In this document: one piece after another, positions 42,555 to 52,951 of the stretch
How positions within the stretch are numbered: the first letter of the stretch is position 1
How the letters are laid out: each line of letters begins with the position of its first letter
From: Vicinamibacteraceae bacterium
GTDB taxonomy: Bacteria; Acidobacteriota; Thermoanaerobaculia; Multivoradales; Multivoraceae
Direction: 5' to 3'
NCBI GenBank assembly: GCA_012270995.1
Contig: JAAXHG010000015.1
Span: forward strand, 60,945 to 124,944
DNA length: 64,000 nt
Notes under the pieces: generated by a model
The model's input: the letters and a program-made list of their open reading frames with translations, nothing else
Told to the model about the DNA's origin: nothing
Databases searched by the model: none
Translations under genes and position numbers: made by a program

Positions 42555-43895
42555 ATGAGCTTCAGAACGCGTGGCCGGACCCTGGGTCTGGGTTCGGCCC
42601 TGGGACTCACGTTGCTGCTTGCGCTCTTCGGCGCCGCCCCGGCGGCGGCGCAGGAAGGAGTCGATAGCGGCGACACGGCATGGATGCTGACCGCCAGCGC
42701 CCTGGTGTTGCTGATGACGCCGGGACTGGCCTTCTTCTACGGCGGGCTGGTCCGTCGCAAGAACATCCTCTCGATCCTCATGCAGTGCTTCCTCTGCATG
42801 GGACTCATGACGGTGCTCTGGGTCGTCGTCGGCTTCAGCCTCGCCTTCGGCTCGGACGCCCTCGGCGGCGTGATCGGCGGCGGCGACTACTTCCTGCTCG
42901 CCGGCCTGAGCCACGACGCCTGGGACGGGACGGGCATTCCCGGACCGCTCTTCATGATCTTCCAGGGCATGTTCGCCATCATCACGCCCGCCCTGATGGT
43001 CGGAGCCTTCGCCGAACGGATGAAGTTCAGCGCCATCTGCCTGTTCATGGGCGCCTGGCTGCTGGTCGTCTACGCCCCGATCTGTCACTGGGTCTGGGGC
43101 GGTTCGGAGGGCTTCTTCGGCCTCGGCGGTGACGGTGCGCTCGATTTCGCGGGCGGTACGGTCGTTCACATCAACGCTGGCGTTTCGGCCCTGGTGGCGG
43201 CGATCGTGCTCGGCCGGCGGCGTGACTATCCCGAACATGCATCTCCGCCGCACAACCTCCCCTTCGCGGTGCTCGGCACGGGCCTCCTCTGGTTTGGATG
43301 GTTCGGCTTCAACGCCGGCAGCGCCGTGGCAGCCAACGGTTCGGCCTCCAACGCCTTCGTCGTCACCCAGGTCGCTACCGCGACGGCGGCGGCCACCTGG
43401 GGCCTGATCGACTGGTTCAAGGAGTCGAAGCCCACGCTTCTGGGGGTCATCACGGGCGCTGTCGCCGGGCTCGTCGCGATTACGCCGGCCTGCGGCTCGG
43501 TCAGCGCGATCGGCGCGCTCGGCGTCGGCGCCGGCGCTTCCGTCTTCGCCTACCTTGCGGTCACCTGGCTGAAGTCGAAGCTCGGCTACGACGACTCGCT
43601 GGACGTCTTCGGCGTCCACGGTGTCGCCGGCATGTGGGGCGCGGTTGCGGCCGGTCTCTGGGCCACGGACGTGGTGCCCGGCAACGACGCGAACGGCCTC
43701 TTCTACGGCAACGCCGGACAGGTTGCGATTCAGCTCAAGGCGGTCGCCTACACCATCGTCTGGGCGGCGGTCGTGTCCTTCATCCTGCTCAAGATCGTCG
43801 ACCTGATCGTCGGCCTGCGCGTCAGCGACGACGAAGAGCGGATCGGTCTCGACCTCACCGACCACCGCGAAAACGCCTACACCCTGGTCGACTAG
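42555..43895 (+). CDS. amtB: ammonium transporter AmtB
   Basis: A 446-residue Amt/Rh channel that conducts ammonia across the inner membrane. ATG 42555 follows TTGGAGGGAC; the track start at 42423 is read-through. A signal peptide (LTLLLALFGAAPAAAQ) precedes eleven helices, as in proteobacterial AmtB. The signature TPGLAFFYGGLVRRKNIL is present, the pore twin-histidines are in GGTVVHINAGVS and FGVHGVAGMWG, and a cytoplasmic C-tail (DLTDHRENAYTLVD) can bind PII. The PII gene follows after 18 nt, the classical amtB-glnK pairing in which PII blocks the channel when nitrogen is plentiful. Confidence 0.95.
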   Translation: MSFRTRGRTLGLGSALGLTLLLALFGAAPAAAQEGVDSGDTAWMLTASALVLLMTPGLAFFYGGLVRRKNILSILMQCFLCMGLMTVLWVVVGFSLAFGSDALGGVIGGGDYFLLAGLSHDAWDGTGIPGPLFMIFQGMFAIITPALMVGAFAERMKFSAICLFMGAWLLVVYAPICHWVWGGSEGFFGLGGDGALDFAGGTVVHINAGVSALVAAIVLGRRRDYPEHASPPHNLPFAVLGTGLLWFGWFGFNAGSAVAANGSASNAFVVTQVATATAAATWGLIDWFKESKPTLLGVITGAVAGLVAITPACGSVSAIGALGVGAGASVFAYLAVTWLKSKLGYDDSLDVFGVHGVAGMWGAVAAGLWATDVVPGNDANGLFYGNAGQVAIQLKAVAYTIVWAAVVSFILLKIVDLIVGLRVSDDEERIGLDLTDHRENAYTLVD

Positions 43896-43913
43896 GGCAG
43901 AAGGAGGAATGAC

Positions 43914-44255
43914 ATGAAGTACATCGTGGCAATCGTTCAGCCCGACCGGATGCAGGAGGTTCTCGACCTCCTGGAACAGAAGGAGATTCATCTGCTGACG
44001 GTCTCCAACGTGATGGGGCGTGGCCGCCAGCGGGGGGTCTCCGAGGTCTACCGCGGTCACAAGGAGGCGGGCGCCCTGCTGCGCAAGCTGAAAATCGAAA
44101 TCGCGGTGAACGACGACTACGTCGACATCGTGATCGACGCGATCACGCAGGGCGCTCAGACCGGCCGGGTCGGCGACGGGAAGATCTTCATCCTGCCGCT
44201 CGAAGAGACGATCCGCATCCGAACCGGCGAGACGGGAAACGTCGCGATCGGGTGA
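43914..44255 (+). CDS. PII signal-transduction protein (GlnB/GlnK family), Tyr51 replaced
   Basis: A 113-residue PII protein. It aligns without gaps to E. coli GlnB over the first 60 residues: the T loop GRGRQRGVSEVYRGHKEAG keeps Tyr46 but has Glu at position 51 where GlnB has the uridylylated Tyr. The B and C loops (TGRVGDGKIFILPLEETIRIRTGE) that bind ATP and 2-oxoglutarate are intact. It should therefore sense ATP/ADP and 2-oxoglutarate but cannot be uridylylated at the usual residue. It follows amtB by 18 nt with AAGGAGGA as ribosome-binding site and is convergent to glnE. Confidence 0.95.
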   Translation: MKYIVAIVQPDRMQEVLDLLEQKEIHLLTVSNVMGRGRQRGVSEVYRGHKEAGALLRKLKIEIAVNDDYVDIVIDAITQGAQTGRVGDGKIFILPLEETIRIRTGETGNVAIG

Positions 44256-44277
44256 ACCCACCGCATCGCACGGGACG

Positions 44278-44311
44278 CGCGCGCCGGGAACCTCGTGGTT
44301 TCCGGCGCGCG
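44278..44311. terminator. bidirectional terminator between the PII gene and glnE
   Basis: CGCGCGCCGGGAACC and GGTTTCCGGCGCGCG form a 15-bp stem with one G-T mismatch around TCGT, followed by TTCTCGTTC on the plus strand. It lies between two convergent genes and can serve both. Confidence 0.75.
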
Positions 44312-44345
44312 TTCTCGTTCGGGTCGCAGCGGAGCGCGCGGCCGC

Positions 44346-47300
44346 TCAGTTGACCTGGTCGTCGAAGAGGCGCTGAAGGGCCGCCATCCGCTCCGCGATC
44401 CGGTCCCAGGCGCCATCCTCGTCCGGCAGTTGGCCAAGGCTGTGCAGCCGGCGCGCAAGGAAGCGGAACTCCCTCGTATCCGCCGGGGGAATCACGAGGT
44501 CCTTGCTGTGCCCGCGGACGATCCGCAGGCAGTTGATCACGGCCCGCAACAGCCGGTAACCCTGCTCCACCTGTTCGAACTCGTCGGCCGACAGGTGGCC
44601 GCGCTCGTGGAGCGCGTGGACCGCGTCGAGGGTGTTCGTCTGGCGCACTTCCGGGTCGCCGGCGCCGGCCGCTATCTGCCGCACCTGGACGACGTACTCG
44701 GCGTCCAGAAGGCCGCCGGCGCTGAACTTCGCGTTCGTCGTGCCGCGGGCGACGAGTTCCGACCGCTGACGGTTCCTGAGATGCCGGATCCGCGCGACGT
44801 CGTGCGGACGTGGATCGAAAACGAACTCCTGGCGGTGCGCCTCGACGCGAGCGGCAAGATCCGGGTCGCCGGCCACGGTGCGTAACCGCACCAGCGCCTG
44901 ACGTTCGTACGGATCCGCCTCCCCGTCGACGCTGTAGTACGAGACAAAGCGCTGAAACGAGGCGGCAAGCGGCGACGACGCACCGCCCGGCCGCAGCCGC
45001 CAGTCGAGTTCGAAGATTCCGTCGCGCTTGGCCCGGATCAGCCGCGCCAGCCGCTGCGCCGCCCGCTCGTAGAACTCACCCGCCTGGGCCCGCCGGGACC
45101 GTTCGGCGTCCCAGACGAACATCAACTCGATGTCCGACGCGTACCCCAGATCGCGTCCGCCCCACTTGCCGAGCGCGCACAGGCACCAGACTCCAGGCTC
45201 CGCCCCGTCGCCGGCCGTCTCGCCGACGGCTTCGGTCGCCGCCCGCGCGAGTACGACATCGGAAAGCGTCGAGAGTTCTTCGCCGAAATCGCTGAAGCGC
45301 TCGATGCGTCGCGTCAGGTGCCGCATGTCGATACGCCCGATCTCATCGTCCTTGAATCGGTTGAGGGCCTCGTCCGGCGCCTCCTGTGCTTCCAGCGCGG
45401 CTTCGAGGCGTCGCTCGAGGTCCTTCCGTCCGGCACCCAGGTCGAGGTCAGCGATGCCTTCGAGCAACGGCATCAGGTTCTCGTGCTGGCGCCGCAGGAA
45501 CTCCTCCCAGAGATACGTGCCGGCCCCCAGTACGCGCGCCAGTTCGTCGAGTGACGACGCCAGGGCCTGCGTCGGATCAGCAACCTGCTTGCAGGCCGCG
45601 TCGATCAGCGCCCCGAACTGCCGCAGGGCGAGTTGCGGGTTCGGCGCCACCGCCAGCCGCCGCGCGAACTGCTTCATCAGCGTCACCGTGAGTCGGAGAT
45701 GGTCGACGCCGATGCGGTCCTCGATCTTCCCGCCGCTCCGCGTGGTGACGAACAGGCGGTCGCGGACCTCGCCTTCAACCGTGTCGAACTCCACCTTGTC
45801 GATCCAGTAGTCGCGGGTCGAGAGAACGTTGGCGAACTCGAACAGGAACATGAAGCTGTCAGGGCTTCGGATCTCGAGGATCGTGCAGTGCTCGTCGGAC
45901 TCGTTGTCGACCGAAATCGAAATGGGAGGCATGACCTGTTCCGCATCGACGCCCGGATCGGTCACGCGGGCGGCCTCGATCACGCGCAGCGTCAGTTCCT
46001 CGTTGGCGCGCTGCGCGTCACCCTCGGCCAGCATGCCCAGAAGCCGGCTCAGGTCCCGCTCGAAATCCCTCCACGAGAAGACGCGGGAAGCGTGGACCGG
46101 CGCCGGCTGGACGTCGGCGGAGTACACGATGCGCGTGGGGCCGGGAGTCGATGGCCGCGACTTCCGGTCCTTGCGGCGACGCTGGCGGCCGCGCCGGCCA
46201 AGCGTCCGCGACGAAGGACGCCGGCCGGCCCTCCCGGGCCGCCGGTAGAACTCCATGTCCCCCGTGTCCTGGTAGGTGTAGGAACTGCCGCTCAGGATCG
46301 ACTGACCGTAGGCCGCCAGCAGGCCGCAGATCTTGGCGAACTCTCCCTGGTAGTCGTTGGCGACCACCGTCACGCGGCGAGTCGGGCCGACGTGCCGCAC
46401 GTCGACCCTGCACAGGCGCTCGCCGTCGAGTTCGTGGATCAGCTCGACGTGGCGCGCCACCTCCTCCACCGGGTGAGCGAGGAAGTAGGCGCTCTCGAGG
46501 CGCCGGAAGTGCTCATCGATGAGTTCCGCCGGCAGGTCCGGACAGCGTTCCCGCACCTGGTGCTTGCGTTCCAGGAAGTCGATCGTGTCGTCGAAGAACT
46601 CGCCGAAGATGCGGCGCACCTCGGCCGCCGTCTCCTCGTAGCGTTCGGCCAGGTAGAGCGTGCCCACCGGCTGGCCCAGGGCGAAGGCGACCCGCCACTC
46701 GAACGTCGCCCACTGCCTGGGATCGCGCGGAAGCTGGCGTACCGGCAGATCGCGCTCCAACTGCAGCACGTGCTCGACGACCCGCAGGAAGATGTAGGCC
46801 TCGCGCAACCGGTCGTACTCTTCCGGCGTGATCACGCGGTGCGCCCGCAACCGGGACATGGCCCGCAGCGTGTTCGGCGAGCGCAGGCTCTTGTTGGAGG
46901 CGCCGTGGTAGAGCTGCAGCAACTGGACGATGAACTCGATGTCGCGGATGCTGCCGGCGCCGAGCTTCACGTTGCCGACTTCCGTGCCCTTGGAACGGAG
47001 CGACTTCTCGATCATCTGCTTCATCTCGAAGACTTCGCGCAGCAGGGTCTCGGGCGGTCGATCGGGGTCGAAAACGAAACGCCGCGTGCCATCGATCAGC
47101 GCCTTGGCCGCGGCCGCGTCGCCGCCGGCAAAGCGCGCCTTGATCAGCGCCTGGAACGTCCAGTTCATGCCGTAGCGCTCGTAGAAGCGGAGGTACTGCC
47201 CCACCGTCCGCACCAGGGGGCCCATCTTCCCCTCGGGGCGCAGGCGCATGTCCACGCGGAAGACGAAACCGTCGCCCGTGTTGTCGGAGATCAGGCGAAT

Positions 47301-47843
47301 GAACTGCGGCGCCTGCCGCTGCAACCGGTGCAGGGCCTCCTGGTCGACGTCGTCCGAGGCCACGAACAGGGCGTCGATGTCCGAGCTGTAGTTGACCTCC
47401 AGGCCGCCCCACTTGCCCATCGCGATCACCGCGAACGGTTCCTTGTCCAGGCCTGTCGCATCGAGCGCCCGCTGAACGCAGACATCCGCCACCTGGGAGA
47501 TCTTCTGTGTCGTCGCGGCGAAGTCGTCGAGGCCGCTGAAGTCGGCGACCGCGACCCGGATCAGTTCCCGGTAGCGCAGGACGCGGAGCCAGCGGCGAAT
47601 GTCCTCGTCCGGCGCCGGCCGGAGCGCCGCCATGCGCTCGCGCTGCTCGTCCACCGACTCCTGCTCGACGGGAAAGAGCCCTTCATCCGCTTCCGGGTGC
47701 GCGTCGAGCCAGCGAGCGTAGGCCGGCGCGTACTCGCGCAGGATGTCGCGCTGCGCGAGCGCGAGGGTCTGCCGCGGATCCTCGGCGTCCTCGATGTCCA
47801 TGGCCGCGAAGGCCTCGATCGCTTGCTCAAGGCGCGAGTTCAC
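44346..47843 (-). CDS. glnE: glutamine synthetase adenylyltransferase/deadenylylase with ACT-like insertion
   Basis: A 1165-residue GlnE, about 200 longer than usual. GTG 47843 follows GAGGAGGAG, so it is preferred over the track start. The N-terminal nucleotidyltransferase half has GKWGGLEVNYSSDIDALFV near residue 150; the C-terminal half has GKWGGRDLGYASDIELMFV near 900. Between them lies a GlnD-like linker (YFLAHPVEEVARHVELI) and two ACT-like segments, RRVTVVANDYQGEFAKICGL near 485-525 and CTILEIRSPDSFMFLFEFAN near 650-700, separated by an Arg-rich stretch. It should add and remove AMP on glutamine synthetase; the ACT segments could bind glutamine. It is convergent with the PII gene. Confidence 0.92.
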   Translation of the reverse strand: MNSRLEQAIEAFAAMDIEDAEDPRQTLALAQRDILREYAPAYARWLDAHPEADEGLFPVEQESVDEQRERMAALRPAPDEDIRRWLRVLRYRELIRVAVADFSGLDDFAATTQKISQVADVCVQRALDATGLDKEPFAVIAMGKWGGLEVNYSSDIDALFVASDDVDQEALHRLQRQAPQFIRLISDNTGDGFVFRVDMRLRPEGKMGPLVRTVGQYLRFYERYGMNWTFQALIKARFAGGDAAAAKALIDGTRRFVFDPDRPPETLLREVFEMKQMIEKSLRSKGTEVGNVKLGAGSIRDIEFIVQLLQLYHGASNKSLRSPNTLRAMSRLRAHRVITPEEYDRLREAYIFLRVVEHVLQLERDLPVRQLPRDPRQWATFEWRVAFALGQPVGTLYLAERYEETAAEVRRIFGEFFDDTIDFLERKHQVRERCPDLPAELIDEHFRRLESAYFLAHPVEEVARHVELIHELDGERLCRVDVRHVGPTRRVTVVANDYQGEFAKICGLLAAYGQSILSGSSYTYQDTGDMEFYRRPGRAGRRPSSRTLGRRGRQRRRKDRKSRPSTPGPTRIVYSADVQPAPVHASRVFSWRDFERDLSRLLGMLAEGDAQRANEELTLRVIEAARVTDPGVDAEQVMPPISISVDNESDEHCTILEIRSPDSFMFLFEFANVLSTRDYWIDKVEFDTVEGEVRDRLFVTTRSGGKIEDRIGVDHLRLTVTLMKQFARRLAVAPNPQLALRQFGALIDAACKQVADPTQALASSLDELARVLGAGTYLWEEFLRRQHENLMPLLEGIADLDLGAGRKDLERRLEAALEAQEAPDEALNRFKDDEIGRIDMRHLTRRIERFSDFGEELSTLSDVVLARAATEAVGETAGDGAEPGVWCLCALGKWGGRDLGYASDIELMFVWDAERSRRAQAGEFYERAAQRLARLIRAKRDGIFELDWRLRPGGASSPLAASFQRFVSYYSVDGEADPYERQALVRLRTVAGDPDLAARVEAHRQEFVFDPRPHDVARIRHLRNRQRSELVARGTTNAKFSAGGLLDAEYVVQVRQIAAGAGDPEVRQTNTLDAVHALHERGHLSADEFEQVEQGYRLLRAVINCLRIVRGHSKDLVIPPADTREFRFLARRLHSLGQLPDEDGAWDRIAERMAALQRLFDDQVN

Positions 47844-47921
47844 GGCAACTCCTCCTCGTCGCTGGCCCACCGACAGCGGCGGACGGCGGAGAGAGGATGC
47901 TAACGGACGGCTCGGGGCGCC

Positions 47922-50900
47922 TCAGCCGACCGCCCAGCCCGCCGACAGCACCTCGGCCTGCTCCAGCACGGTCCGGGTCGCCTGCTCCTGCTTGTCGGGC
48001 GGGTAACCGTGCTTGCGCAGGATGCGCTTGACCAGAACGCGCAACTGCGCCCGCACGTTCTCGCGCAACGTCCAGTCGATCGTGACGTTCCGGCGAACGG
48101 TCTCGACAAGCTCGCGAGCGATATCCCGCAACGTCTCGTCGCCGAGCACCTGCACCGCGCTGTCGTTCGTCTCCAGGGCGTCGTAGAAGGCGAGTTCGTC
48201 GTCCGAGAGACCGAGCTCCTCGCCGCGGCGCTCCGCCTCTCGCAGGTCTCGCGCCAGACCGATCAGCTCCTGGATGACCTGAGCCGCTTCAATGGCCCGG
48301 TTCTGGTAGCGGCGAAGCGTCCGAGCGAGCATCTCCGAGAAGGTCCGCGCCTGAACCACGTTCTTCTTCCGCTTCGCGGCGAGCTCGCCCTTGAGCAGCT
48401 TCTGCAGTAGCTCGACCGCGAGATTGCGCCGTTTCATGCCCTGCACCTCGGACAGGAACTCCTCGGACAGGATCGAGATGTCGGGCTTCTCGAGGCCGGC
48501 CGCCGCGAAGACGTCGACCACTCCCTCCGGCGCCACGGCGCGCGAGACGATCTGCCGCAGGGCGTGGTCGAGTTCTTCTTGCGGCCGCGCATCGGACGCC
48601 GCGCGCTTCGCCAGCACCGAGCGGACGGCCTGGAAGAACTCCACGTCGTCGCGAATGCGGATCGCCTCGTCGTGGGGAACGGCGAGCGCAAACGCCTGGG
48701 TTAGTTCACGCACGGATCGGAGGCAACGCTCCTTCCCATCCTCCTGCGCCAGGACGTGCTCCTGGGCCGCCGGCAGCAAGCCAAGACGCTGGGCCGGCGC
48801 GCCGCCCGTCCACGCCGACCAGTCGAAGCCGTGGAACAAGGCGCAGCACACCTCGTGCTTCTCCAGCATGGCCCGCACTGCTTCCGCTTGGTCAACCGCG
48901 GCGCGGCCCGTGCCGCCGCTCTCGGTGTAAGTGGCCAGCGCGCGCTTGAGCTCGTGCGCCAGACCCAGGTAGTCGACGACCAGTCCTCCCGGCTTGTCCC
49001 GAAACACGCGGTTGACCCGCGCGATGGCCTGCATCAACCCATGGCCGCGCATCGGCTTGTCGAGGTACATCGTGTGCAGGCTCGGCGCGTCGAAGCCGGT
49101 CAGCCACATGTCGCGCACCAGGACCATCCGCAGCGGGTCGGACGGATCGCGGAACCGATTCGCCAACGCCTCTCGCCTCGGCTTGTTGCGGATGTGCGGC
49201 TGCCAATCGACCGGGTCGGACGCCGCGCCGGTCATCACGACCTTGAGACAGCCCCGCTCGTCCTCCGCGTGCTCCCACTCGGGCCGCAGCCGCGACAGCG
49301 CCGCGTGAAGATCGATGCAGATGCGCCGGCTCATGCAGACCACCATCGCCTTGCCCTCCATCGCCTCCAGGCGGCTCTCGAAGTGCGACACGATGTCTTC
49401 CGCGATGAGAGCCAGGCGGTCCTTGGCGCCCACTACGGCTTCGAGTTGCGCCCACTTCGTCTTCAGCTTCTCCTTCCGCTCGACCTCTTCGCCCTCGGTG
49501 ACCTCCTCGAATCCCGCATCCACGGCGGGCAGTTCTTCGTCGTCGAGCACCAGCCTGGCGAGACGGCTCTCGTAGTAGATCGGCACCGTCGCCTCGTCCT
49601 CGACCGAGCGCCGGATGTCGTAGACGCTGATGTAGTCGCCGAACACGTTCCGCGTGTTCGCGTCTTCCAGTTCGATCGGCGTGCCGGTGAAGCCGATGAA
49701 GGACGCGTTCGGCAGGGCGTCCCGCATGTGGCGGGCGTAGCCCTTGATGAACTCGTACTGGCTCCGGTGAGCCTCATCCGCGATGACGACGATGTTGCGC
49801 CGCTGGGAGAGCAACGGGTGCCGGTCGCCCTTCTGCTCCGGGAAGAACTTCTGGATGGTCGTGAACACGACGCCGCCGGCATCGACGGCAAGCCTGGAGC
49901 GGAGGTCGGCGCGGCCTGCCGCCTGGACTGGCGGCTGTCCAAGCAGATCGCGGCACCGGGAGAACGTCGCGAAGAGCTGATCGTCGAGATCGTTCCGGTC
50001 GGTGAGAACGACGACCGTGGGGTTCTCCATCGCCGGTTCGTGGACGATCCGGCCGGCGTAGAACGCCATCGTCAGGCTCTTGCCCGAACCCTGCGTGTGC
50101 CAGACGACACCGATCCGCCGGTCGCCGGGGTCCCCTCCCGGCACGCTGCCGGATGCGTAGCGCCCTCCCCCTTCCCGCAGGATCGAAGCGCCACTCCGAG
50201 GACGCCCGAGCGCCGCCGCGCGCAGCGTCTCCCTCACCGCGACCCGGACGGCATGGAACTGGTGGTAGCCCGCCATCTTCTTGACGAGCGCACCGCTGCC
50301 ATCGTCCTCCACGACCAGGAAGTCGCGCACGAGGGCCAGGAAGCGGCGCGGCTCGAACACGCCCTCGACGGCCACCTCCAACGCCGCCTGCCCGGCGGGT
50401 GCCAGTTCTTCGCCGCCGATCGTCCGCCACGGCTTGAACCACTCCCACCCGGCCGTGAGCGTGCCCAGCCTCGCCTCGACTCCATCCGACACGGCGAGCA
50501 CGGCATTGAACTCGAAGAGCGACGGGATCTCCGCCTTGTAGGTCTGAAGCTGCCGCCAGGCGCTGTACACCGTGGCGTCCTCGTCGGCCGGGTTCTTCAA
50601 CTCGACGACAGCGAGCGGCAGACCGTTCAAGAAGAGCACGATGTCCGGCCGGCGCTCGCGGCCGTCCTCCACCACCGTGAACTGGTTGACGGCAAGCCAG
50701 TCGTTGTTCGACGGCTCGCGGAAGTCGATCGGCCGCGCCTGGGCGCCCCGCACGCGGCCGGCGCCGTCCCGATACTCGACCGTGACGCCGCCGGTGCACA
50801 TCCGGTGAAGGGCCCGGTTCCGGGACTCCAGAGTCGAACCTTGCGGCCGCATGAGCCGCCGCGCCGCGTCTTCGAGCGCCGCGGCGGGCAGGTCCGCGTT

Positions 50901-51074
50901 GAGCCGCGCCAGCGCCTCGCGCAGCCGTCGCTCCAGCACCGCCGCGCCGTAGTGCCCGCGTTCCGCCGCTCGCCCTCCCGGGCCGATGTCCGGTCCGTGG
51001 GCGATCTCCCAGCCAAGGCCCTCCAGCCAGTCGAGGGCGGCGGCTTCGACTTCGGATTCGGTGACGCGAGTCAC
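47922..51074 (-). CDS. hsdR: type I restriction enzyme R subunit
   Basis: A 1050-residue motor-nuclease subunit. GTG 51074 overlaps the stop of the DUF4276 gene as GTGA; the track's start at 51341 runs into that gene. The N-terminal nuclease shows [21 protein letters not shown] (PD-ExK). The helicase has [18 protein letters not shown] near residue 330, [13 protein letters not shown] near 430, and [20 protein letters not shown]. The C-terminal helical domain ([21 protein letters not shown]) binds HsdM/S. It cuts DNA after translocation when sites are unmodified. It is the last gene of the composite operon. Confidence 0.94.
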   Translation of the reverse strand: MTRVTESEVEAAALDWLEGLGWEIAHGPDIGPGGRAAERGHYGAAVLERRLREALARLNADLPAAALEDAARRLMRPQGSTLESRNRALHRMCTGGVTVEYRDGAGRVRGAQARPIDFREPSNNDWLAVNQFTVVEDGRERRPDIVLFLNGLPLAVVELKNPADEDATVYSAWRQLQTYKAEIPSLFEFNAVLAVSDGVEARLGTLTAGWEWFKPWRTIGGEELAPAGQAALEVAVEGVFEPRRFLALVRDFLVVEDDGSGALVKKMAGYHQFHAVRVAVRETLRAAALGRPRSGASILREGGGRYASGSVPGGDPGDRRIGVVWHTQGSGKSLTMAFYAGRIVHEPAMENPTVVVLTDRNDLDDQLFATFSRCRDLLGQPPVQAAGRADLRSRLAVDAGGVVFTTIQKFFPEQKGDRHPLLSQRRNIVVIADEAHRSQYEFIKGYARHMRDALPNASFIGFTGTPIELEDANTRNVFGDYISVYDIRRSVEDEATVPIYYESRLARLVLDDEELPAVDAGFEEVTEGEEVERKEKLKTKWAQLEAVVGAKDRLALIAEDIVSHFESRLEAMEGKAMVVCMSRRICIDLHAALSRLRPEWEHAEDERGCLKVVMTGAASDPVDWQPHIRNKPRREALANRFRDPSDPLRMVLVRDMWLTGFDAPSLHTMYLDKPMRGHGLMQAIARVNRVFRDKPGGLVVDYLGLAHELKRALATYTESGGTGRAAVDQAEAVRAMLEKHEVCCALFHGFDWSAWTGGAPAQRLGLLPAAQEHVLAQEDGKERCLRSVRELTQAFALAVPHDEAIRIRDDVEFFQAVRSVLAKRAASDARPQEELDHALRQIVSRAVAPEGVVDVFAAAGLEKPDISILSEEFLSEVQGMKRRNLAVELLQKLLKGELAAKRKKNVVQARTFSEMLARTLRRYQNRAIEAAQVIQELIGLARDLREAERRGEELGLSDDELAFYDALETNDSAVQVLGDETLRDIARELVETVRRNVTIDWTLRENVRAQLRVLVKRILRKHGYPPDKQEQATRTVLEQAEVLSAGWAVG

Positions 51075-51688
51075 GGGACGGACACTTCGCGAATCACGTC
51101 CAGGAAGACTCCGAAGCTGTGCGATCGATTCCGCTCGGGAACGAGGTGAGCCGCAATCGCGCGGGCTGCCTCTCTCTTGCGGACACCCGTGCTGAAGTAC
51201 CCATGCCGCTTCAGGATCCGCTCGAACACCTCCCAAGTCCGGGGAATGCCGTCGGGATTGCGATAGGGGCTCTGTTTCGGCGTGGCGGCCGACAGACGCG
51301 GATACGCGCCGCGGACCGCCTGCCAGTCGCCGAAGAACCACGCCTCAAGTTCCTGTACGACGACACGATTCACCAACTGCCAGGGTTCCCCGGACGCCAT
51401 GCTCCGGGTACGCAAGCCCGCGCGGGACGCCGCCGCCTCCAACTCCGCCTTGAGCGCGAGGCAATCGTCCTCGTCGCGATCCACCATGACCACGATGCGC
51501 CAGTCGGCCGGCAGCCACTTCGAGTAACCGCGCAGCCGCTCATCGAGCTTCGAGCGCAGGTCTGGTTTGCCGCGAAAGGAGTGGATGGCGAACGTGCGGT
51601 CGCGCGGCAGCAGTCGAGGCAAAAGCTCTCGAAGGAACTCCTCCATTGACGGTTCTTCGACCAGGAACTCCAGGTGGCGAACCGTCAT
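51071..51688 (-). CDS. DUF4276 (TOPRIM-like) protein paired with AAA ATPase
   Basis: A 205-residue protein. An N-terminal glutamate motif ([17 protein letters not shown]) and a downstream DxD cluster ([15 protein letters not shown]) match the TOPRIM-like pattern of DUF4276. The conserved [11 protein letters not shown] and [10 protein letters not shown] follow. Such proteins are commonly the second gene after an AAA ATPase, as here, and resemble nuclease partners in OLD- or PARIS-type defence. It overlaps the ATPase gene upstream (ATGA) and hsdR downstream (GTGA). A nuclease role is inference. Confidence 0.82.
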   Translation of the reverse strand: MTVRHLEFLVEEPSMEEFLRELLPRLLPRDRTFAIHSFRGKPDLRSKLDERLRGYSKWLPADWRIVVMVDRDEDDCLALKAELEAAASRAGLRTRSMASGEPWQLVNRVVVQELEAWFFGDWQAVRGAYPRLSAATPKQSPYRNPDGIPRTWEVFERILKRHGYFSTGVRKREAARAIAAHLVPERNRSHSFGVFLDVIREVSVP

Positions 51689-52935
51689 CGCCTGCTCTTC
51701 CGCTCAGCCTCCAGCGGCGCCCCTTCGTTCACGAGCGGGTCGCCCGCTCCCAAGTGCCCTTCCATCCAGAGATCGCCGAGTTTGGCGCCCTCCTCGACGA
51801 ACTCGTTGACGCCCCTCGTCCTGGAGACCAGACGAGCTTGGGTGTAGCCGGCCTCGTCCCGCCACAGGACGCGCACTTCCCTGGGCCTCAGGGCCTCCAG
51901 GAAGAACGGCGAGTGAGTCGTTATCAGCAACTGCGTGCGACCCGAGGCCGCGCGACACTCCTCCGCGAGTTCCGGGAGCAGGCGCGGATGGAGAAAGTTC
52001 TCCGGCTCCTCGACGCCGATCAGCTTGGGAGGCGCCGGGTCATGGAGAAGAGTCAGATAGGCCAGCATCTTCAGAGTGCCGTCCGAGGCGAACCGCGAAA
52101 GCACCGGCGTCGAGAACGGCGCGTCCTTGACCCTGAGCAGAAGCCGACCGTCGGCGAGGCTCTCCGCGTGCACCTTCTCGATGCGTGGAACCCGGCGGCG
52201 GAGAGTCTCGAAGATCCTCTCCAGCCGTTCGGGATGCTGCTCCCGCAGGTGCTGGATCACGTTGGCCAGATTGTCGCCCGTAGGCGAAAGCTGCTCCTCC
52301 CCGCCCGCCTCCGGGTTGCCCCTCGCCGCGTCCGCCGAGAGATACGAGAGATGCCAACTCGTGACGAACTCCCGCAGGGCGATCACCCGCGGATTCTCGG
52401 CGAGCATGCCGAGAGTGCTGACGGCCAGAACGTCCGGACCGGCGAGACTTCGAGGCACCCGCTCATCGTCACGCTCGGGCGCCTCACCGGTGATCACGAC
52501 GCCGTCTCCAAGCCTGTACTCCATGAAGTTGAACGGACGGCCCGCCCGGCCGCTTCGAGTCCAGCGGAGCCACTCGTGCGTGACGACCGGACGCCCGGCT
52601 TGCTCGTCGATCTCCAGGTGATAGGCGATCAGCGGCGACCTCGGCCGCTCCCGGTACTTCAGCTCGATGACGACCGGCCCTTCGCTGTCGCGGCTGCGCA
52701 ACTCCCGGAATCGCCCCCGCCGGTCCCAGGCCTTGCGGACGCCGCCGGTGAAGCACTCCGACAGGAAGGCGAACACGTCGAACACGGTCGACTTGCCGCT
52801 TCCGTTCGGCCCCAGCAGCACCGTCAGCGGCGTCAACTCCGACATCGTCACGTCGCGAAGAGCGCGGAAGTTCCTGACCTTCAGCCAGGTCACGCGGGGT
52901 GGTACGCGCTCTCTCATCTGCTTCCCCTCCGACAC
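51685..52935 (-). CDS. AAA family ATPase (AAA_21/OLD-like)
   Basis: A 416-residue SMC/ABC-type ATPase. It begins with [15 protein letters not shown], then Walker [20 protein letters not shown] near residue 45. Later come the signature-like [16 protein letters not shown], Walker [19 protein letters not shown] and [16 protein letters not shown]. These are the hallmarks of overcoming-lysogenisation-defect-like ATPases that pair with a TOPRIM partner. Alternative ATG 52917 is possible. It is 16 nt after hsdS and overlaps the DUF4276 gene by 4 nt, so it is an integral part of this R-M operon. Confidence 0.87.
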   Translation of the reverse strand: MSEGKQMRERVPPRVTWLKVRNFRALRDVTMSELTPLTVLLGPNGSGKSTVFDVFAFLSECFTGGVRKAWDRRGRFRELRSRDSEGPVVIELKYRERPRSPLIAYHLEIDEQAGRPVVTHEWLRWTRSGRAGRPFNFMEYRLGDGVVITGEAPERDDERVPRSLAGPDVLAVSTLGMLAENPRVIALREFVTSWHLSYLSADAARGNPEAGGEEQLSPTGDNLANVIQHLREQHPERLERIFETLRRRVPRIEKVHAESLADGRLLLRVKDAPFSTPVLSRFASDGTLKMLAYLTLLHDPAPPKLIGVEEPENFLHPRLLPELAEECRAASGRTQLLITTHSPFFLEALRPREVRVLWRDEAGYTQARLVSRTRGVNEFVEEGAKLGDLWMEGHLGAGDPLVNEGAPLEAERKSRR

Positions 52936-52951
52936 CGGCTCTCGTCAACCG

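Noticed and set aside
45633-47903. 756-residue plus-strand ORF
   Set aside because: Antisense to glnE.
48756-51149. 797-residue plus-strand ORF
   Set aside because: Antisense to hsdR.
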